DNA of 64,000 nucleotides from Colletes latitarsis (Eukaryota; Arthropoda; Insecta; Hymenoptera; Colletidae): assembly GCF_051014445.1 (NCBI RefSeq), contig NC_135136.1, forward strand, positions 24,198,001-24,262,000. Direction: 5' to 3'. Positions 51,401 through 64,000 of this stretch are shown one piece after another (position 1 is the stretch's first letter; each line of letters starts with the position of its first letter). The notes below the pieces were generated by a model, which was not told the DNA's origin, searched no databases, and was given only the letters and a program-made list of their open reading frames with translations. The position numbers and the translations under genes are program-made.

Positions 51401-53029
51401 TAACACCGGTTAGGTCTGGGTTAGGTCTGGGATATGCGCGCATCTGGCTTATACTTTCGCCTTTTTCGCAAACTTGTTGGCCAGATCCTGGGTTTTTTCC
51501 GTGTTTGAAGCACGTAGTAATGTGGTAACACACTGAAGCAGTCAATAAAACCTGGTTTCGATGAATATTTTAGAGGATAACACCGGTTAGGTCTGGGTTA
51601 GGTCTGGGTTATGCCCGCATCTGGCTCATGATCTTGCCTTCTTCGCATACTTGTTGGCCAGATCCTGGGCTTTTTTCGTGTTTGAATCACGTAGTAATGT
51701 GGTAACAAACTGAAGCAGTCAATTAAACCTGGTTTCGATCAATATTTTAGAGGATAACACCGGTTAGGTCTGGGTTAGGTCTGGGATATGCGCGCATCTG
51801 GCTTATACTTTCGCCTTTTTCGCAAACTTGTTGGCCAGATCCTGGGTTTTTTCCGTGTTTGAAGCACGTAGTAATGTGGTAACACACTGAAGCAGTCAAT
51901 AAAACCTGGTTTCGATGAATATTTTAGAGGATAACACCGGTTAGGTCTGGGATAGGTCCGGGATATGCCCGCATCTGGCTCATGATCTTGCCTTCTTCGC
52001 ATACTTGTTGGCCAGATCCTGGGCTTTTTTCGTGTTTGAATCACGTAGTAATGTGGTAATACACTGAAGCAGTCAATAAAACCTGGTTTCGATCAATATT
52101 TTAGAGGATAACACCGGTTAGGTCTGGGTTAGGTCTGGGTTATGCCCGCATCTGGCTCATGATTTTGCCGTTTTCGCATACTTGTTGGCTAGATCCTGGG
52201 TTTTTTTCGGGTTTGAATACCGCAGTAATGTGGTACCACATTGAAGCAGTCAATTAAACCTGGTTTCGATCAATATTTTAGAGGATAACACCGGTTAGGT
52301 CTGGGTTAGGTCTGGGATATGCGCGCATCAGGCTCATGATTTTGCCTTTTTCGCAAACTTGTTGGCTAGATCCTGGGTTTTTTTCGGGTTTGAATCACGT
52401 AATAATGTGGTAACACACTGAAGCTGTCAATTAAACCTGGTTTCGATCAATATTTTAGAGGATAACACCGGTTAGGTCTGGGTTAGGTCTGGGTTATGCC
52501 CGCATCTGGCTCATGATTTTGCCGTCTTCGCATACTTGTTGGCCAGATCCTGGGGTTTTTTCGTGTTTGAATCACGTAGTAATGTGGTGACACACTGAAG
52601 CAGTCAATTAAACCTGGTTTCGATCAATATTTTAGAGGATAACGCCGGTTAGGTCTGGGTTAGGTCTGGGAAATGCGCGCATCTGGCTCATGATTTTGCC
52701 TTCTTCGCATACTTGTTGGCCAGATCCTGGGTTTTTTTCGTGTTTGAATCACGTAGTAATGTGGTGACACACTGAAGCAGTCAATTAAACCTGGTTTCGA
52801 TCAATATTTCAGAGGATAACACCGGTTAGGTCTGGGTTAGGTCTGGGAAATGCGCGCATCTGGCTCATGATTTTGCCTTCTTCGCATACTTGTTGGCCAG
52901 ATCCTGGGTTTTTTTCGTGTTTGAATCACGTAATAATGTGGTAACACACTGAAGCAGTCAATTAAACCTGGTTTCGATCAATATTTTAGAGGATAACACC
53001 GGTTAGGTCTGGGTTAGGTCTGGGTTATG

Positions 53030-53934
53030 CCCTCATCTGGCTCATGATTTTGCCGTCTTCGCATACTTGTTGGCCAGATCCTGGGTATTTTCCGTGTTTG
53101 AATCACGTAGTAATGTGGTGACACACTGAAGCAGTCAATTAAACCTGGTTTCGATCAATATTTCAGAGGATAACACCGGTTAGGTCTGGGTTAGGTCTGG
53201 GTTATGCCCTCATCTGGCTCATGATTTTGCCGTCTTCGCATACTTGTTGGCCAGATCCTGGGTTTTTTTCGTGTTTGAATCACGTAATAATGTGGTGACA
53301 CACTGAAGCAGTCAATTAAACCTGGTTTCGATCAATATTTTAGAGGATAACGCCGGTTAGGTCTGGGTTAGGTCTGGGTTATGCCCTCATCTGGCTCATG
53401 ATTTTGCCGTCTTCGCATACTTGTTGGCCAGATCCTGGGGTTTTTTCGTGTTTGAATCACGTGGTAATGTGGTAACACACTGAAGCAGTCAATTAAACCT
53501 GGTTTCGATCAATATTTTAGAGGATAACACCGGTTAGGTCTGGGTTAGGTCTGGGTTATGCCCGCATCTGGCTCATGATTATGCCTTCTTCGCATACTTG
53601 TTGGCCAGATCCTGGGTTTCTTCTGGTTTGAATCACGTAGTAATGTGGTACCACACAGTAACAGTGAATTAAACCTGGATTCGGTCAGTATTTTAGAGGA
53701 TAACACCGGTTAGGTCTGGGTTAGGTCTGGGTTATGCCCTCATCTGGCTCATGATTTTGCCGTCTTCGCATACTTGTTGGCCAGATCCTGGGGTTTTTTC
53801 GTGTTTGAATCACGTGGTAATGTGGTAACACACTGAAGCAGTCAATTAAACCTGGTTTCGATCAATATTTTAGAGGATAACACCGGTTAGGTCTGGGTTA
53901 GGTCTGGGTTATGCCCTCATCTGGCTCATGATTT
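53030..53934 (+). repeat. CCCTCATC-marked monomer block 3
   Basis: Marked monomers lie at 53030, 53207, 53384, 53737 and 53914. This is the same pattern as at 47551, shifted by 5479 bp (31 monomers minus 8 bases). Confidence 0.85.
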
Positions 53935-55859
53935 TGCCTTCTTCGCATACTTGTTGGCCAGATCCTGGGTATTTTCCGTGTTTGAATCACGTAGTAATGT
54001 GGTGACACACTGAAGCAGTCAATTAAACCTGGTTTCGATCAATATTTCAGAGGATAACACCGGTTAGGTCTGGATTAGGTCTGGGTTATGCCCGCATCTG
54101 GCTCATGATTATGCCTTCTTCGCATACTTGTTGGCCAGATCCTGGGTTTCTTCTGGTTTGAATCACGTAGTAATGTGGTACCACACAGTAACAGTGAATT
54201 AAACCTGGATTCGGTCAGTATTTTAGAGGATAACACCGGTTAGGTCTGGGTTAGGTCTGGGATATGCGCGCATCTGGCTTATACTTTCGCCTTTTTCGCA
54301 AACTTGTTGGCTAGATCCTGGGTATTTTCCGTGTTTGAATCACGTAGTAATGTGGTGACACACTGAAGCAGTCAATTAAACCTGGTTTCGATCAATATTT
54401 CAGAGGATAACACCGGTTAGGTCTGGGTTAGGTCTGGGAAATGCGCGCATCTGGCTCATGATTTTGCCGTCTTCGCATACTTGTTGGCCAGATCCTGGGG
54501 TTTTTTCGTGTTTGAATCACGTAGTAATGTGGTGACACACTGAAGCAGTCAATTAAACCTGGTTTCGATCAATATTTTAGAGGATAACGCCGGTTAGGTC
54601 TGGGTTAGGTCTGGGAAATGCGCGCATCTGGCTCATGATTTTGCCTTCTTCGCATACTTGTTGGCCAGATCCTGGGTTTTTTTCGTGTTTGAATCACGTA
54701 GTAATGTGGTAACACACTGAAGCTGTCAATTAAACCTGGTTTCGATCAATATTTTAGAGGATAACACCGGTTAGGTCTGGGTTAGGTCTGGGATATGCGC
54801 GCATCTGGCTTATACTTTCGCCTTTTTCGCAAACTTGTTGGCTAGATCCTGGGTTTTTTTCGGGTTTGAATACAGCAGTAATGTGGTACCACATTGAAGC
54901 AGTCAATTAAACCTGGTTTCGATCAATATTTTAGAGGATAACACCGGTTAGGTCTGGGTTAGGTCTGGGTTATGCCCGCATCTGGCTCATGATTTTGCCT
55001 TCTTCGCATACTTGTTGGCCAGATACTGGGTTTTTTTCGTGTTTGAATCACGTAATAATGTGGTAACACACTGAAGCTGTCAAATAAACCTGGTTTCGAT
55101 CAATATTTTAGAGGATAACACCGGTTAGGTCTGGGTTAGGTCTGGGTTATGCCCGCATCTGGCTCATGATTTTGCCTTCTTCGCATACTTGTTGGCCAGA
55201 TCCTGGGTATTTTCCGTGTTTGAATCACGTAGTAATGTGGTGACACACTGAAGCAGTCAATTAAACCTGGTTTCGATCAATATTTCAGAGGATAACACCG
55301 GTTAGGTCTGGGTTAGGTCTGGGATATGCGCGCATCTGGCTTATACTTTCGCCTTTTTCGTAAACTTGTTGGCTAGATCCTGGGTTTTTTTCGGGTTTGA
55401 ATACCGCAGTAATGTGGTACCACATTGAAGCAGTCAATTAAACCTGGTTTCGATCAATATTTTAGAGGATAACGCCGGTTAGGTCTGGGTTAGGTCTGGG
55501 AAATGCGCGCATCTGGCTCATGATTTTGCCGTCTTCGCATACTTGTTGGCCAGATCCTGGGTATTTTCCGTGTTTGAATCACGTAGTAATGTGGTGACAC
55601 ACTGAAGCAGTCAATTAAACCTGGTTTCGATCAATATTTTAGAGGATAACACCGGTTAGGTCTGGGTTAGGTCTGGGTTATGCCCGCATCTGGCTCATGA
55701 TTTTGCCGTCTTCGCATACTTGTTGGCCAGATCCTGGGTATTTTCCGTGTTTGAATCACGTAGTAATGTGGTGACACACTGAAGCAGTCAATTAAACCTG
55801 GTTTCGATCAATATTTCAGAGGATAACACCGGTTAGGTCTGGGTTAGGTCTGGGTTATG

Positions 55860-56587
55860 CCCTCATCTGGCTCATGATTTTGCCGTCTTCGCATACTTGT
55901 TGGCCAGATCCTGGGTTTTTTTCGTGTTTGAATCACGTAATAATGTGGTGACACACTGAAGCAGTCAATTAAACCTGGTTTCGATCAATATTTTAGAGGA
56001 TAACGCCGGTTAGGTCTGGGTTAGGTCTGGGTTATGCCCTCATCTGGCTCATGATTTTGCCGTCTTCGCATACTTGTTGGCCAGATCCTGGGGTTTTTTC
56101 GTGTTTGAATCACGTGGTAATGTGGTAACACACTGAAGCAGTCAATTAAACCTGGTTTCGATCAATATTTCAGAGGATAACGCCGGTTAGGTCTGGGTTA
56201 GGTCTGGGTTATGCCCGCATCTGGCTCATGATTATGCCTTCTTCGCATACTTGTTGGCCAGATCCTGGGTTTCTTCTGGTTTGAATCACGTAGTAATGTG
56301 GTACCACACAGTAACAGTGAATTAAACCTGGATTCGGTCAGTATTTTAGAGGATAACACCGGTTAGGTCTGGGTTAGGTCTGGGTTATGCCCTCATCTGG
56401 CTCATGATTTTGCCGTCTTCGCATACTTGTTGGCCAGATCCTGGGGTTTTTTCGTGTTTGAATCACGTGGTAATGTGGTAACACACTGAAGCAGTCAATT
56501 AAACCTGGTTTCGATCAATATTTTAGAGGATAACACCGGTTAGGTCTGGGTTAGGTCTGGGTTATGCCCTCATCTGGCTCATGATTT
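55860..56587 (+). repeat. CCCTCATC-marked monomer block 4
   Basis: Marked monomers lie at 55860, 56037, 56390 and 56567. The context matches block 3 from its second monomer, at an offset of 2653 bp (15 monomers minus 2 bases). It also matches block 2 at an offset of 8132 bp, including the rare TTTTACAGG variant at about 56876. Confidence 0.85.
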
Positions 56588-59500
56588 TGCCTTCTTCGCA
56601 TACTTGTTGGCCAGATCCTGGGTATTTTCCGTGTTTGAATCACGTAGTAATGTGGTGACACACTGAAGCAGTCAATTAAACCTGGTTTCGATCAATATTT
56701 CAGAGGATAACACCGGTTAGGTCTGGGTTAGGTCTGGGATATGCGCGCATCTGGCTTATACTTTCGCCTTTTTCGTAAACTTGTTGGCTAGATCCTGGGT
56801 TTTTTTCGGGTTTGAATACCGCAGTAATGTGGTACCACATTGAAGCAGTCAATTAAACCTGGTTTCGATCAATATTTTACAGGATAACACCGGTTAGGTC
56901 TGGATTAGGTCTGGGTTATGCCCGCATCTGGCTCATGATTATGCCTTCTTCGCATACTTGTTGGCCAGATCCTGGGTTTCTTCTGGTTTGAATCACGTAG
57001 TAATGTGGTAACACACTGAAGCAGTCAATCAAACCTGGTTTCGATCAATATTTTAGAGGATAACACCGGTTAGGTCTGGATTAGGTCTGGGTTATGCCCG
57101 CATCTGGCTCATGATTATGCCTTCTTCGCATACATGTTGGCCAGATCCTGGGTTTCTTCTGGTTTGAATCACGTAGTAATGTGGTACCACACAGTAACAG
57201 TGAATTAAACCTGGATTCGGTCAGTATTTTAGAGGATAACACCGGTTAGGTCTGGGTTAGGTCTGGGTTATGCCCGCATCTGGCTCATGATTTTGCCGTC
57301 TTCGCATACTTGTTGGCCAGATCCTGGGCTTTTTTCGTGTTTGAATCACGTAGTAATGTGGTAACACACTGAAGCAGTCATTTAAACCTGGTTTCGATCA
57401 ATATTTTAGAGGATAACACCGGTTAGGTCTGGATTAGGTCTGGGTTATGCCCGCATCTGGCTCATGATCTTGCCTTCTTCGCATACTTGTTGGCCAGATC
57501 CTGGGCTTTTTTCGTGTTTGAATCACGTAGTAATGTGGTAACAAACTGAAGCAGTCAATTAAACCTGGTTTCGATCAATATTTTAGAGGATAACACCGGT
57601 TAGGTCTGGGTTAGGTCTGGGATATGCGCGCATCTGGCTCATGATCTTGCCTTCTTCGCATACTTGTTGGCCAGATCCTGGGCTTTTTTCGTGTTTGAAT
57701 CAGGTAGTAATGTGGTAATACACTGAAGCAGTCAATAAAACCTGGTTTCGATCAATATTTTAGAGGATAACACCGGTTAGGTCTGGGTTAGGTCTGGGTT
57801 ATGCCCGCATCTGGCTCATGATTTTGCCGTCTTCGCATACTTGTTGGCCAGATCCTGGGTATTTTCCGTGTTTGAATCACGTAGTAATGTGGTGACACAC
57901 TGAAGCAGTCAATTAAACCTGGTTTCGATCAATATTTCAGAGGATAACACCGGTTAGGTCTGGGTTAGGTCTGGGATATGCGCGCATCTGGCTTATACTT
58001 TCGCCTTTTTCGTAAACTTGTTGGCTAGATCCTGGGTTTTTTTCGGGTTTGAATACCGCAGTAATGTGGTACCACATTGAAGCAGTCAATTAAACCTGGT
58101 TTCGATCAATATTTTAGAGGATAACGCCGGTTAGGTCTGGGTTAGGTCTGGGAAATGCGCGCATCTGGCTCATGATTTTGCCTTCTTCGCATACTTGTTG
58201 GCCAGATCCTGGGTTTCTTCTGGTTTGAATCACGTAGTAATGTGGTAACACACTGAAGCAGTCAATCAAACCTGGTTTCGATCAATATTTTAGAGGATAA
58301 CACCGGTTAGGTCTGGGTTAGGTCTGGGTTATGCCCGCATCTGGCTCATGATTTTGCCGTCTTCGCATACTTGTTGGCCAGATCCTGGGGTTTTTTCGTG
58401 TTTGAATCACGTAGTAATGTGGTAACACACTGAAGCAGTCAATTAAACCTGGTTTCGATCAATATTTTAGAGGATAACACCGGTTAGGTCTGGATTAGGT
58501 CTGGGTTATGCCCGCATCTGGCTCATGATTATGCCTTCTTCGCATACTTGTTGGCCAGATCCTGGGTTTCTTCTGGTTTGAATCACGTAGTAATGTGGTA
58601 CCACACAGTAACAGTGAATTAAACCTGGATTCGGTCAGTATTTTAGAGGATAACACCGGTTAGGTCTGGGTTAGGTCTGGGATATGCGCGCATCTGGCTT
58701 ATACTTTCGCCTTTTTCGCAAACTTGTTGGCCAGATCCTGGGTTTTTTCCGTGTTTGAAGCACGTAGTAATGTGGTAACACACTGAAGCAGTCAATTAAA
58801 CCTGGTTTCGATCAATATTTTAGAGGATAACACCGGTTAGGTCTGGATTAGGTCTGGGTTATGCCCGCATCTGGCTCATGATTATGCCTTCTTCGCATAC
58901 TTGTTGGCCAGATCCTGGGTTTCTTCTGGTTTGAATCACGTAGTAATGTGGTACCACACAGTAACAGTGAATTAAACCTGGATTCGGTCAGTATTTTAGA
59001 GGATAACACCGGTTAGGTCTGGGTTAGGTCTGGGATATGCGCGCATCTGGCTTATACTTTCGCCTTTTTCGCAAACTTGTTGGCCAGATCCTGGGTTTTT
59101 TCCGTGTTTGAAGCACGTAGTAATGTGGTAACACACTGAAGCAGTCAATAAAACCTGGTTTCGATGAATATTTTAGAGGATAACACCGGTTAGGTCTGGG
59201 ATAGGTCCGGGATATGCCCGCATCTGGCTCATGATCTTGCCTTCTTCGCATACTTGTTGGCCAGATCCTGGGCTTTTTTCGTGTTTGAATCACGTAGTAA
59301 TGTGGTAATACACTGAAGCAGTCAATAAAACCTGGTTTCGATCAATATTTTAGAGGATAACACCGGTTAGGTCTGGGTTAGGTCTGGGATATGCGCGCAT
59401 CTGGCTTATACTTTCGCCTTTTTCGCAAACTTGTTGGCCAGATCCTGGGTTTTTTTCGTGTTTGAATCACGTAGTAATGTGGTACCACACTGAAGCAGTC

Positions 59501-60012
59501 AATTAAACCTGGTTTCGATCAATATTTTAGAGGATAACACCGGTTAGGTCTTGGTTAGGTCTGGGTTATGCCAGCATCTGGCTCATGATTTTGCCTTCTT
59601 CGCATACGTGTTGGCCACGTGTTGACGATAAAACTGTAAGATAAAGGATGAATTAAGTTCCAAGTCCCTAAAATTTTCCAAATCATAGATTTAAAAATGA
59701 TTTAGATATTTACATGATTTTAGTGTGGGTATTCATACAAGTATGTAAATCTCTATTTATGCATAACATGTTACCCCTAAATGGGCAAGTTAATGAATTA
59801 TATACATGTTAATTGTATAATAATAACCCTTTGTTCCTCATAAAAATTCACAACTGAATTGCTATCATTCTAAAAAAATCCATCCCAAAATATATTATCA
59901 AAACTAGTAATAAATTATTTGAACAAGGTGATAACAGATTTGAAATATTTAATAAAATTTAAATACCAGATATTGATAGTATTAATAAAATATAATATTA
60001 ATACTATTTTGA

Positions 60013-60412
60013 CACTGTTATTTGATTTTAATATTAATTATAGATACTTTGATTATTGATTTATTAAAACATAAAGTTAATGAAGTCCCAGTAGATTATA
60101 AATATTTTAAAGAGCATGAATTAGCATAGAATTTCATAAAAAATTTGATGAGTGATAGAATGTAACTTGAATAATCTGAATTTTGTAGCTTTTACTATAT
60201 CTTTGGATATGGAATCACAGATTCATTTTATTAATAAAAATAGAGATAGTACTGATGATTTACTCAGACTCGTTAAAGTAAGTGGGCCAAGTGGGAAGAA
60301 TATTAAGATAGATGGATAGATATTGGTAAAAGTATACTTCTTGTCCTTATATAGGAAATCTTTAATATTACAAATAAACTCTTTCTGTAAAATCTTGAAC
60401 TTATCATTATAA
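60013..60412 (+). pseudogene. Coding-like fragment A, copy 3
   Basis: Same as 11434-11832, with one extra T at 60161 that adds a further frameshift in the middle of the fragment. This shows the fragment is not under coding constraint. Confidence 0.5.
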
Positions 60413-60472
60413 TTTATAGAATTAAAGTCAACGCATCTAATAATGAAAGTGAACTGAAGTATTTTATAGACT

Positions 60473-60616
60473 TGTCAAGAACGTTTTTTGGTATATTCCT
60501 AGCAAACGACCCGTTCAACGATCGGGATGAGTTATACGTAATTCGATTCGTCTAATTCAGTATATTATTTCATTAGTATATGCATTTCATTATCTGCGGA
60601 AATTCGGTATTTTTAC
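60473..60616 (+). mobile_element. LTR-like fragment, plus orientation, copy 3
   Basis: Same as 11893-12036 at +48580. Confidence 0.65.
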
Positions 60617-61227
60617 AAAGTAACTAAGTATTTTAAATATATTCTGATAGGTTCACAGGTGGAAACAAGTGACTGTCGTTACCTGTGTTCAAAATGCCAG
60701 CTAGTAAAATGCTAATTTGTTAACAATAACATTTGTTGAATGAAATTTCTGCTATTTCTGCAAATATCTCATTGAATAAATCACCATCTTTCTATTATAT
60801 ATACATTTACTAAATACATAATGGCTCAGGTATCCAATGAAGTTACTCTTATTGGAAATATAAAATATTGATAGTATTATATGTTAGAAAAAAGTGGTGT
60901 CTTCAATTTAATTCATGTAAGCATCAGTAATGAGATCTTGAAAATTGACGCTGTGATTAATTTTCAAATGGCCTCTGTGCCATTATTTCTACAACAAAAT
61001 GTTGATTCATCAGTCTCTATCTACTCTACCCTTCCACAATTGCTGCGCAGTATTTTTATTTAATGTTAGTTATATAATATATCACGACATTGCTCATAAT
61101 TATACGTTAGCATATATGGTAATTTTAAAACAATATCTGTAACTGAGTTTGTTTTTAGAAAACCACGTTCTTTGCTTTTCAAATATCTTTATATAATGCA
61201 ATGGCTTTTAAAAACTAAGGGTATAAA

Positions 61228-61559
61228 CATCTCACCGTAAACCGTAAATAGTTTACATTTTAAAGATCCAGAAACAGGCGCTCATACGAATAAAACAGAA
61301 ACTACGTGGAAGCATAGTAAACACTTTTTGCCTGAATATTGTCGGTTAGCATTTGCAGTTCCACACGTTTTTTAATATATTTTTCTAACATATAATACAA
61401 AATAATAAATATTATATTTTCTATTTTCAGCAAAAAAGATAATTTCATTGGGTACTCTTAAGCCATTACGTGTTTTATAAACCTTCCAAGCAAGGAAAGG
61501 ATGATTTATTTAATCAGTTCTTAAAAGAAATTTCAGAAATTTCATTTGATGATGATTGA
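61228..61559 (+). mobile_element. Merlin/IS1595-like remnant, copy 3
   Basis: Same as 12648-12979 at +48580, with the same lesions. Confidence 0.7.
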
Positions 61560-61865
61560 TTCTGTAAAAAATCAAAATATACCAGACTTAGATGATAATG
61601 AAATTTAATAATAAAAACAAGTTAAACCAACGTACTGCGTGCAATAGTAATTTACTATATATTGTAAACACTGTCAGCGGCGGGGAGACATTTTTTACTG
61701 TTGCTGCATGTACTGTCTACATACCTGGTTTTAATACTGTCCACCTGACCGACTCGTGGAAGTTCTATGCCTAAAAAAATGATTTTTATGCATCATACAA
61801 ATTCTTCTACAAATTCCCATTTGACAATGTAGAATAGATCCAATTAGATAAATTATTTATAATTT

Positions 61866-62967
61866 TTAAAATGAACATAGCAACGATTTAATGTTAATCA
61901 TTACATTACCAATCTTTCCAGATATTAGTTTAAAACCATCACCAACTTTAATATCAACCGGGTTTTGTAGATTTTTGGATTCATAAAAGTACTCATCTGT
62001 GTTTATTATGTGATCTGAGCAACCACTATCTAGTAGCCATTTAATATTTCTACTTCTTCTATTTTGCTACTTTTCATTACTTCAACCTTGAATGAATTGT
62101 AATTTCTACTGTCATCTAGACTCGAATTTCCAGCCACTTTTCTATCGTGTCTATTTTGTATATGTTTGAAAAGGTTGCCTTTTGTAATAATTATTAAAGT
62201 TTTCTGGGCAGTAACGTTGGATGTGCCCTGACTTATTACACTGACTTAACATACCGCTTCAGTAGTCGTTGCACTGCTATGCTGATTATCCTTTGAATTG
62301 AGATACTTGTTCTGATTGCGTTGTACGTGTCGAAACCTATGACCTCTAGGATTTTTAGTTAAATTTGAACTAAACGTGCGAGTGTAATTTCTGCTGTACT
62401 CAAAGTAGTAACTTTTACCGTTTCTCTTTTGATACTCTAACAGTAATTTAGATTTTACATACTCAACTGTTTTCTCCTTCGTTGGCAGTGCATCAATAAT
62501 ATCAACAATACGTGAGAAGTTAACGTTAATAACAGATAATTCAATTTATCCTCTTCATTCACAGTCTCACCAGTATTTTTGAGCCTATTTATATGCGTTT
62601 CAAATTCGTTAAAGAAGTCACTTGGATTTTCACCTTCTTTCATTTTTAATTCTAACAATCTTCTTTTACACAATAGCTTTACTGCACTGTTTTTAACTAG
62701 ATAAATTTCGTCAAGCTTTGCAATCATATTTTTCGCAGTCGTTTCTGATATTATTAATTCTAACTGAGTGTTTGAAATACTGTTTACGATGTAACTTTTT
62801 GCTTTAATTTCCTTTTTTATTCCAATCTTCGACTCTTATTTCAGCCGGTCTTTCATCATGTAGAATAACCTCGTTACAGTCTTTCATTTCTAAAAATAAA
62901 TTTAGCCTGAATTTCCAGTTCCATAAAATATTTGTAACATGAAATCGTCCTTTTTTTCACTTGCCAT
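61866..62967 (-). mobile_element. Copia-type gag-protease remnant, copy 3
   Basis: Same as 13286-14387 at +48580. The open Gag stretch is at 62546-62727. Confidence 0.87.
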
Positions 62968-63039
62968 GCTTCAAACTTAGGTTATCTTCCTTTCACAACT
63001 AAATTTCTTTTCTTTACTGTTAACGAACAAACCACGGAC

Positions 63040-63050
63040 CTCTGCTACCA
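63040..63050 (-). promoter_or_regulatory. Putative primer binding site, copy 3
   Basis: Minus-strand TGGTAGCAGAG next to the LTR end, as in the other two copies. Confidence 0.6.
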
Positions 63051-63399
63051 TGTTAAAATACTGTTTATATTATTTATTATAATGAATCTTGTTACAAAAC
63101 AAACACACTTATTTTCCATTGTGAAAAGAAAACTTAAAAACTAAAAGAACATTCCTCGACGTGTGCTTCTCTCACAAACACACACACACTCCTAAACACT
63201 AAAGAAACTAACGAATTTTAAGTCATATTTCTAACAATAACAGTAACAGTTTATAAAAAAATAACGAATTTCCACAGATGCATAGAAATGCATATCAATA
63301 ATGTACTGAATTAGGCGAATCGAATAATGTATAACTCACCCCGATCCGTGAACGGGCCTAGCGTTTGCTAGGAATATAATGTTCCATAACTTTTCAACA
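63051..63399 (-). mobile_element. Probable copia-type 5' LTR, copy 3
   Basis: Same as 14471-14819 at +48580. Confidence 0.65.
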
Positions 63400-63500
63400 A
63401 AGTCTAAAATTTTTCCCAAGGGTTTTTGAATACCTATACACTGTATAGATATCCTGTTTCCTTCAACCGAACGACATGTGTCCCTAAAAAATATATTTAT

Positions 63501-63650
63501 AAAGTAAGTCGGTCAAGTAGGAAGAATATTCAGATATTTAAGAATATGAATATATTGGTAAAAATATCCATTCCTCTTACCTTTATGTCCTGTGTATTGG
63601 ATAATATAGATTTACATACTTTTACCGCTGAATTCGAAATTCTGAACTAA
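63501..63650 (+). pseudogene. Coding-like fragment B, copy 3
   Basis: Same as 14921-15070 at +48580. The rest of the window to 64000 corresponds to 15071-15420 of copy 1 and holds nothing recognised. Confidence 0.5.
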
Positions 63651-64000
63651 ACATAGGTACAGGACTCGTAAAAACCGTTTTTTATTCTTTTTATAGTTTT
63701 ATCTGTTTTCCAAAAAACAACCAATTAAATTAAGTTGCAAGAATGCAAAAGCGATAAAACTTACAGAGGCTTTAATAGAAAATTATAAAACAAAATGTTT
63801 ACTTAAGACTTTACCTTTTGTAAAAACCGGCGATATTGACTGTGTGTGTGTAAATCGTCGTACGTTCGTGCCCGGTGCAGTAAAACACGTGCATCGATCT
63901 AGGTTACGTACGTTCCTCACGTGCCACTTTCTCAATCTATACTTTTACATAAAAATTACTTAGAAAATCACTCCTACTCCTCATTTGGACAGAATTTTTA

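Larger units (their letters stand above)
29767..59617 (+). repeat. 177-bp satellite array, block 3
   Basis: The longest uninterrupted run of the satellite: 29,851 bp, about 169 monomers, all in plus orientation. The subfamilies are those of block 1. Several stretches are near-copies of one another or of block 1, for example those around 6053, 47551, 53030 and 55860. The block ends in the GTTGGCCA of the modified monomer that precedes insert copy 3. I see no gene, no transposon and no inverted monomer in it. Confidence 0.98.
59618..64000. repeat. 8.2-kb composite insert, copy 3 (cut by window end)
   Basis: Repeat of the first 4.4 kb of the insert, at an offset of 48579, then 48580 after one extra T at 60161. 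The left flanking monomer has G at 59570 where copies 1 and 2 have A (10991, 21496). The window stops at the position equivalent to 15420 in copy 1, just before the first TA-flanked element. The pogo-like part and both TA-flanked elements therefore lie outside, if present. Confidence 0.93.

Noticed and set aside
51775..52044. Identical 89-codon minus-strand open frame also at 10102 and 59024, as a possible gene family
   Set aside because: It lies wholly within satellite monomers. Its identity reflects recent copying of that array segment, and neighbouring monomers carry stops in the same frame.

Overview
This window looks like insect heterochromatin, probably hymenopteran. It contains no gene I would call functional. 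About 43 kb is a head-to-tail satellite with a 177-bp monomer, all in one orientation. The satellite is interrupted three times by the same 8.2-kb AT-rich composite insert; the third copy runs off the window end. The insect assignment is inference. It rests on a TTAGG-type 11-mer inside each monomer, on copia, Merlin-like and pogo/Tigger-like remnants, and on TA-flanked elements of a kind I associate with bee and ant genomes.

Layout: satellite block 1 (1-11038, 62 complete monomers plus a 105-bp partial); insert copy 1 (11039-19261); satellite block 2 (19262-21543, about 13 monomers); insert copy 2 (21544-29766); satellite block 3 (29767-59617, about 169 monomers); insert copy 3 (59618-64000, incomplete). 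All three inserts begin at the same point in the monomer, after GTTGGCCA, next to the same unusual flanking monomer. This points to one insertion that was later amplified together with its satellite surroundings. Copies 1 and 2 lie in a near-identical tandem duplication with a 10505-bp offset. I saw one substitution between them, in the TA-flanked element at 18878/29383.

The insert is a graveyard of mobile DNA. From left to right in copy 1 it holds: an unidentified coding-like fragment A (11434-11832); a plus-strand LTR-like piece (11893-12036); a Merlin/IS1595-like transposase remnant (12648-12979); a minus-strand copia-type gag-protease remnant (13286-14387) with a putative initiator-Met primer site (14460-14470) and LTR (14471-14819); fragment B, related to A (14921-15070); a TA-flanked inverted-repeat element (15473-16850); a pogo/Tigger-like transposase remnant with a lysine-rich tail (16942-18138); and a second TA-flanked element of the same family (18574-19245). 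Every coding remnant carries stops or frameshifts.

The satellite has a layered history. Monomer subfamilies are shuffled, and multi-monomer blocks recur at offsets close to multiples of 177 bp (2653, 5479, 7249, 8132 and 9891 bp). The feature most worth following is the doubled telomere-like 11-mer TTAGGTCTGGG in almost every monomer, reduced to one copy in nine monomers. All identity and copy statements come from reading by eye, not from a computed alignment.
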